Origin: Pseudomonas sp. Teo4
Lineage (GTDB): Bacteria; Pseudomonadota; Gammaproteobacteria; Pseudomonadales; Pseudomonadaceae
Direction: 5' to 3'
DNA: 64,000 nt
Assembly (NCBI RefSeq): GCF_034387475.1
Contig: NZ_JAXCIL010000004.1
Span: 11,920-75,919 of the forward strand
Part shown: one piece after another, positions 59,956-64,000 of the stretch
How positions within the stretch are numbered: the stretch's first letter is position 1
How the letters are laid out: the number at the start of each line of letters is the position of its first letter
Notes under the pieces: generated by a model
What the model was told of the DNA's origin: nothing
The model's database searches: none
Seen by the model: the letters and a program-made list of their open reading frames with translations, nothing else
Made by a program: the position numbers and the translations under genes

Positions 59956-60852
59956 ATGCCCGCCCTCGACCACCCTCTGATCGACCAGTTTCTCGATGCC
60001 CTCTGGCTGGAAAAAGGCCTGTCCGATAACACCCGCATGTCGTATCGCAGTGACCTGGCCTTGTTCAATGGCTGGCTGCAGGAGCATGCGGTGGCATTAC
60101 CCGATGCCGGGCGCGAGTTGATCCTCGACCACCTCGCGTGGCGCCTGGACCAGGGCTACAAGCCACGCTCCACTGCGCGTTTTCTCTCTGGGTTGCGTGG
60201 TTTCTTTCGTTACCTGCTGCGGGAAAAGCTGATTGGCGTCGACCCGACCCTGTTGGTGGAGATGCCCCAGCTAGGTCGCCCGCTACCCAAGTCGTTGTCA
60301 GAAGCCGACGTCGAGGCGTTGCTGTTGGCGCCGGACCTTGGCGAGGCCATCGGCCAGCGCGACCGGGCCATGCTCGAAGTGCTCTACGCTTGCGGCTTGC
60401 GGGTAACCGAACTGGTCAGCCTCACGCTCGATCAGGTCAACCTGCGTCAGGGCGTGCTGCGGGTGATGGGCAAAGGCAGCAAGGAACGCCTTGTGCCCAT
60501 GGGCGAGGAGGCGGTGGTGTGGATTGAGCGTTACCTTCGCAACGGGCGCAGCGAACTGCTCAATGGCCGCCCAAGTGACGTGCTGTTCCCCAGCCAACGC
60601 GGCGAGCAAATGACCCGGCAGACATTCTGGCACCGCATCAAGCACCAGGCGCGGGTAGCGGGCATCGACAAGCCCTTGTCGCCACACACTCTGCGTCACG
60701 CCTTTGCCACCCATCTGCTCAACCACGGTGCAGACCTGCGTGTGGTGCAGATGTTGCTCGGCCACAGCGACCTGTCGACCACGCAGATCTACACCCATGT
60801 GGCCAAGGCCCGTCTGCAGCAATTGCACGCTCAGCATCACCCGCGTGGATGA
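59956..60852 (+). CDS. xerD: Tyrosine recombinase XerD
   Basis: Resolves chromosome dimers with XerC at dif. The 298 residues have an N-terminal SAM-like DNA-binding domain (FLDALWLEKGLSDNTRMSYR) and a catalytic domain with the R-K-H-R-H-Y residues in ACGLRVTELVSL, KGSKERLVPMG, SPHTLRHAFATHLLNHGADL, LLGHSDLSTTQIYTHV (Tyr nucleophile). Length and neighbours (dsbC downstream) fit XerD rather than XerC. Confidence 0.96.
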   Translation: MPALDHPLIDQFLDALWLEKGLSDNTRMSYRSDLALFNGWLQEHAVALPDAGRELILDHLAWRLDQGYKPRSTARFLSGLRGFFRYLLREKLIGVDPTLLVEMPQLGRPLPKSLSEADVEALLLAPDLGEAIGQRDRAMLEVLYACGLRVTELVSLTLDQVNLRQGVLRVMGKGSKERLVPMGEEAVVWIERYLRNGRSELLNGRPSDVLFPSQRGEQMTRQTFWHRIKHQARVAGIDKPLSPHTLRHAFATHLLNHGADLRVVQMLLGHSDLSTTQIYTHVAKARLQQLHAQHHPRG

Positions 60853-61006
60853 ATGATTTTCATGTTCCGCCGACCGGTACCCTCAGACCCATTCAGCTCA
60901 CGTCTGATGTGGTAGGCTTGAGCGGTTTAGCACCAAGGGCCGCCTGGTTGCCGCGTTTTTCCCGCGTGCGACGTCCCCCGGCCCCGGTTCGCCTTCAGGA
61001 GTTCCC

Positions 61007-61756
61007 ATGCGCTTGACCCAGATGTTCGCCGCCGCCGCCCTGGCGCTGGCCAGTACCTTTGCAGTCGCTGCGGCCACCGATGCCAACAGCGGCGCCGAGC
61101 AGGCAATTCGCAAGTCGTTGCAGAACCTCGAACTGGAAGTTCCGGTGGAAAGCGTCGCCAGCAGCCCGGTCAGCGGCCTGTATGAGGTCAAGCTGCAGGG
61201 TGGGCGTGTGCTGTACGCCAGCGCCGACGGCCAGTTCGTGATGCAGGGTTACCTTTATCAGATCCAGGATGGCAAACCGGTCAACCTGACCGAGAAGGCC
61301 GAACGCCTCGGTATCGCCAAGCTCATCAACGGCATTCCAGCCGCCGAGATGGTGGTTTATCCTGCCAAGGGCGAGACCAAGTCGCACATCACCGTGTTCA
61401 CCGACACCACCTGCCCGTATTGCCACAAGCTGCACGCCGAAGTGCCCGAGCTCAACCGTCGCGGTATCGAAGTGCGCTACGTCGCCTTCCCGCGCCAGGG
61501 CCTCGGTTCGCCGGGTGATGAGCAGTTGCAGGCCGTATGGTGCTCCAGCGACCGCCGCGCGGCGCTGGACAAGATGATCGACGGCAAGGAAATCAAGGCT
61601 GCCAAGTGCGCCAACCCGGTCAGCAAGCAGTTCCAGCTGGGCCAGTCGATCGGTGTCAACGGCACGCCAGCGATCGTGCTGGAAAGCGGCCAGGTGATTC
61701 CGGGCTACCAGCCGGCACCGCAGGTGGCAAAGCTGGCCCTGGCCCAGAGCAAGTAA
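61007..61756 (+). CDS. dsbC: Thiol:disulfide interchange protein DsbC
   Basis: Periplasmic disulfide isomerase and chaperone. The 249 residues have a signal peptide (AAAALALASTFAVAAA), an N-terminal dimerisation domain (to about residue 90), and a thioredoxin fold with CPYCHKLH near residue 145 and a cis-Pro loop VNGTPAIVL. The CPYC redox pair is typical. The window region 60853-61006 between xerD and dsbC has no feature I can name. Confidence 0.95.
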   Translation: MRLTQMFAAAALALASTFAVAAATDANSGAEQAIRKSLQNLELEVPVESVASSPVSGLYEVKLQGGRVLYASADGQFVMQGYLYQIQDGKPVNLTEKAERLGIAKLINGIPAAEMVVYPAKGETKSHITVFTDTTCPYCHKLHAEVPELNRRGIEVRYVAFPRQGLGSPGDEQLQAVWCSSDRRAALDKMIDGKEIKAAKCANPVSKQFQLGQSIGVNGTPAIVLESGQVIPGYQPAPQVAKLALAQSK

Positions 61757-61838
61757 TTCATTCAGTACGCCGTCGTCATGGGGTGACGGCATGTTTCACG
61801 GTCGGCGCAGGTGCCGGCCGTTCAATGGGGAGTTCACA

Positions 61839-63143
61839 GTGAAACCGGTCAAAGTAGGCATCTGTGGGTTGGGGACCGTCGGTGGCGGAACCTTCAATGT
61901 ACTTCAGCGCAACGCCGAGGAGATTGCCCGCCGTGCCGGGCGCGGTATTGAAGTGGCACAGATCGCCATGCGCTCGCAGAACCCGAACTGCCAGATTACC
62001 GGTACCCCCATTACCGCTGATGTGTTCGATGTTGCGAGCAACCCGGAGATCGACATTGTCATCGAGCTGATCGGTGGCTACACCGTCGCCCGCGACCTGG
62101 TGCTCAAGGCTATCGAGAACGGCAAGCACGTGGTCACCGCCAACAAGGCGCTGATTGCCGTGCATGGCAACGAAATCTTCGCCAAAGCCCGCGAGAAGGG
62201 CGTCATCGTCGCCTTTGAAGCGGCCGTGGCCGGCGGCATCCCGGTGATCAAGGCGATTCGCGAAGGCCTGTCGGCCAACCGCATCAACTGGCTGGCCGGC
62301 ATCATCAACGGCACCGGCAACTTCATCCTCACCGAGATGCGTGAGAAGGGCCGCGCCTTCCCTGACGTGCTAGCCGAAGCACAGGCGCTGGGCTATGCCG
62401 AAGCCGACCCGACCTTCGACGTCGAAGGCATCGATGCTGCGCACAAACTGACCATCCTGGCCTCCATCGCCTTCGGTATCCCGCTGCAGTTCGAAAAGGC
62501 CTACACCGAGGGCATCACCCAGCTGACCACCGCGGATGTGAACTACGCCGAGGCACTGGGCTACCGCATCAAGCACCTGGGTGTTGCCCGTAGCACTGCC
62601 GCCGGTATCGAGCTGCGCGTGCATCCGACGCTGATTCCGGCCGACCGCCTGATCGCCAATGTCAACGGTGTGATGAACGCTGTGATGGTCAACGGCGACG
62701 CTGCAGGTTCGACCCTGTACTACGGTGCCGGCGCCGGCATGGAACCGACCGCTTCGTCGGTGGTCGCCGACCTGGTCGATGTGGTCCGTGCAATGACCTC
62801 CGACCCAGAGAACCGCGTGCCGCACCTGGCCTTCCAGCCAGACTCGCTGTCGGCTCACCCGATCCTGCCGATCGAGGCGTGCGAAAGCGCCTACTACCTG
62901 CGTATCCAGGCCAAGGATCACCCAGGCGTACTGGCCCAGGTGGCCAGTATTCTCTCGGAGCGTGGCATCAACATCGAGTCGATCATGCAGAAGGAAGCCG
63001 AGGAGCAGGACGGCCTGGTGCCGATGATTCTGCTGACCCACGGTGTGGTCGAGCAGCGCATCAATGATGCCATCGTCGCCCTGGAAGCCCTGCAGGACGT
63101 GGTCGGCAAGGTCGTGCGCATCCGCGTCGAACAGCTCAATTAA
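61839..63143 (+). CDS. hom: Homoserine dehydrogenase
   Basis: Reduces aspartate semialdehyde to homoserine. The 434 residues have the NAD-binding start VKVGICGLGTVGGGTFNVLQ, catalytic core with ANKALIAVHGNEIF, FEAAVAGGIPVIKAIREGLS and GIINGTGNFILTEM, and a C-terminal ACT domain (YYLRIQAKDHPGVLAQVASI) for feedback control by threonine. Start codon is GTG with GGGGAG 7 bp upstream. thrC follows 59 bp downstream. Confidence 0.97.
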   Translation: MKPVKVGICGLGTVGGGTFNVLQRNAEEIARRAGRGIEVAQIAMRSQNPNCQITGTPITADVFDVASNPEIDIVIELIGGYTVARDLVLKAIENGKHVVTANKALIAVHGNEIFAKAREKGVIVAFEAAVAGGIPVIKAIREGLSANRINWLAGIINGTGNFILTEMREKGRAFPDVLAEAQALGYAEADPTFDVEGIDAAHKLTILASIAFGIPLQFEKAYTEGITQLTTADVNYAEALGYRIKHLGVARSTAAGIELRVHPTLIPADRLIANVNGVMNAVMVNGDAAGSTLYYGAGAGMEPTASSVVADLVDVVRAMTSDPENRVPHLAFQPDSLSAHPILPIEACESAYYLRIQAKDHPGVLAQVASILSERGINIESIMQKEAEEQDGLVPMILLTHGVVEQRINDAIVALEALQDVVGKVVRIRVEQLN

Positions 63144-63202
63144 CGAACAGTGCCGTCGGGCCGCCAGCGCGGCCCCGGCCTCAGCACCGAAGGTTTGTAC
63201 CC

Positions 63203-64000
63203 ATGCGCTATATCAGCACCCGCGGCCAGGCACCGGCCCTGAACTTTGAAGACGTCCTGCTGGCTGGCCTTGCCAGTGATGGCGGCCTGTACGTACCGGA
63301 AAACCTGCCACGCTTCACCCAGGAAGAGATCGCTTCCTGGGCCGGCCTGCCGTACCACGAACTCGCATTCCGCGTGATGCGCCCGTTCGTCGAAGGCAGC
63401 ATCGCCGATGCCGACTTCAAGAAAATCCTCGAAGAAACCTACGGTGAGTTCGCCCACGCCGCGGTAGCACCGCTGCGTCAGCTCAATTCCAATGAGTGGG
63501 TGATGGAGCTGTTCCACGGCCCGACCCTCGCATTCAAAGACTTCGCCCTGCAGCTGCTCGGCCGCCTGCTGGACCACGTTCTGGCCAAGCGCAACGAGCG
63601 CGTGGTGATCATCGGCGCCACCAGCGGTGACACCGGCTCCGCAGCAATCGAAGGCTGCCGCCGTTGCGACAACGTCGACATCTTCATCCTGCACCCGCAC
63701 CAGCGTGTTTCGGAAGTTCAGCGCCGTCAGATGACCACCATCTTCGGCGACAACATCCACAACATCGCCATCGAAGGCAACTTCGACGACTGCCAGGAAA
63801 TGGTCAAGGCCAGCTTCGCCGACCAGTCCTTCCTCAAAGGCACCCGCCTGGTGGCGGTCAACTCGATCAACTGGGCGCGGATCATGGCCCAGATCGTCTA
63901 CTACTTCCACGCAGCCCTGCAGCTGGGCGGTCCGGCCCGTTCCGTGGCGTTCTCGGTACCGACCGGCAACTTCGGCGACATCTTCGCTGGCTACCTGGCC
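63203..64000 (+). CDS. thrC: Threonine synthase, 3' end missing
   Basis: Converts phosphohomoserine to threonine with PLP. The first 266 residues are visible: MRYISTRGQAPALNFEDVLL, and GPTLAFKDFALQLLGRLLDH, whose Lys binds PLP. The frame continues past the window edge (family length about 469). With hom it forms the hom-thrC pair. Confidence 0.96.
   Translation, partial: MRYISTRGQAPALNFEDVLLAGLASDGGLYVPENLPRFTQEEIASWAGLPYHELAFRVMRPFVEGSIADADFKKILEETYGEFAHAAVAPLRQLNSNEWVMELFHGPTLAFKDFALQLLGRLLDHVLAKRNERVVIIGATSGDTGSAAIEGCRRCDNVDIFILHPHQRVSEVQRRQMTTIFGDNIHNIAIEGNFDDCQEMVKASFADQSFLKGTRLVAVNSINWARIMAQIVYYFHAALQLGGPARSVAFSVPTGNFGDIFAGYLA

Overview
The window is chromosomal DNA of a Pseudomonas of the P. 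putida group. Supporting signs are the high-GC, tightly packed genes, the Entner-Doudoroff pair pgl-eda, housekeeping genes that read as close matches to pseudomonad proteins (leuA, guaBA, purL, mltF, purT, ffh, rpsP-rimM-trmD-rplS, xerD-dsbC-hom-thrC), and many P. putida-type REP repeats (cores GCGGGTAAACCCGC and GCCGGCAAGCCGGC). No rRNA, tRNA, CRISPR array or prophage was seen.

Layout. 1-21 kb is core metabolism: the end of the zwf-pgl-eda operon, leuA with a leucine-rich short leader frame, an M23 peptidase with xseA, a TauE-type permease, a CxxC protein, guaB-guaA, an LTA-synthase-like sulfatase, a Tat-exported multicopper oxidase with tadA, mltF, purL and a small NIF3/YqfO-like protein. 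21-37 kb is a secretion island: tatABC, a detached gspK, a Tat-dependent PhoX phosphatase (UxpB-like), a SoxB/5'-nucleotidase-like lipoprotein that has lost its metal ligands, and gspCDEFGHIJLMN. A good Pho box precedes the large operon. The genes therefore look like one phosphate-starvation pipeline: Tat export of folded, cofactor-loaded proteins to the periplasm, then type II secretion.

36.8-39.1 kb is a short AT-rich accessory patch: an IS5-type transposase fragment, a glycine-zipper C-terminal fragment of a probable polymorphic toxin, an unknown 239-residue gene and a SUKH/SMI1-like gene, both probably immunity genes. It abuts, tail to tail, a two-partner secretion pair (FhaB/CdiA-like exoprotein of 1508 residues without a recognisable toxin tip, and its FhaC/CdiB-type transporter).

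45-64 kb returns to core genes: an L,D-transpeptidase, two Nudix hydrolases, a gamma-carbonic-anhydrase-like protein, DUF1289, a small membrane protein, purT, an MFS permease, a CBS-domain transporter and a CcsA-like protein, then ffh, the rpsP-rimM-trmD-rplS ribosome operon, a thioesterase, a CPA1-type antiporter, xerD, dsbC, hom and the start of thrC. From memory of P. putida KT2440, the type II secretion locus and the two-partner locus are far apart there, so the accessory patch may also be a rearrangement junction.

The most unusual items are the SoxB-like pseudoenzyme inside the phosphate-regulated secretion operon, the possible lipoprotein nature of both candidate secreted proteins, the toxin/immunity relic, and two 230-240 bp nearly full-length palindromes flanked by REP-like arms.
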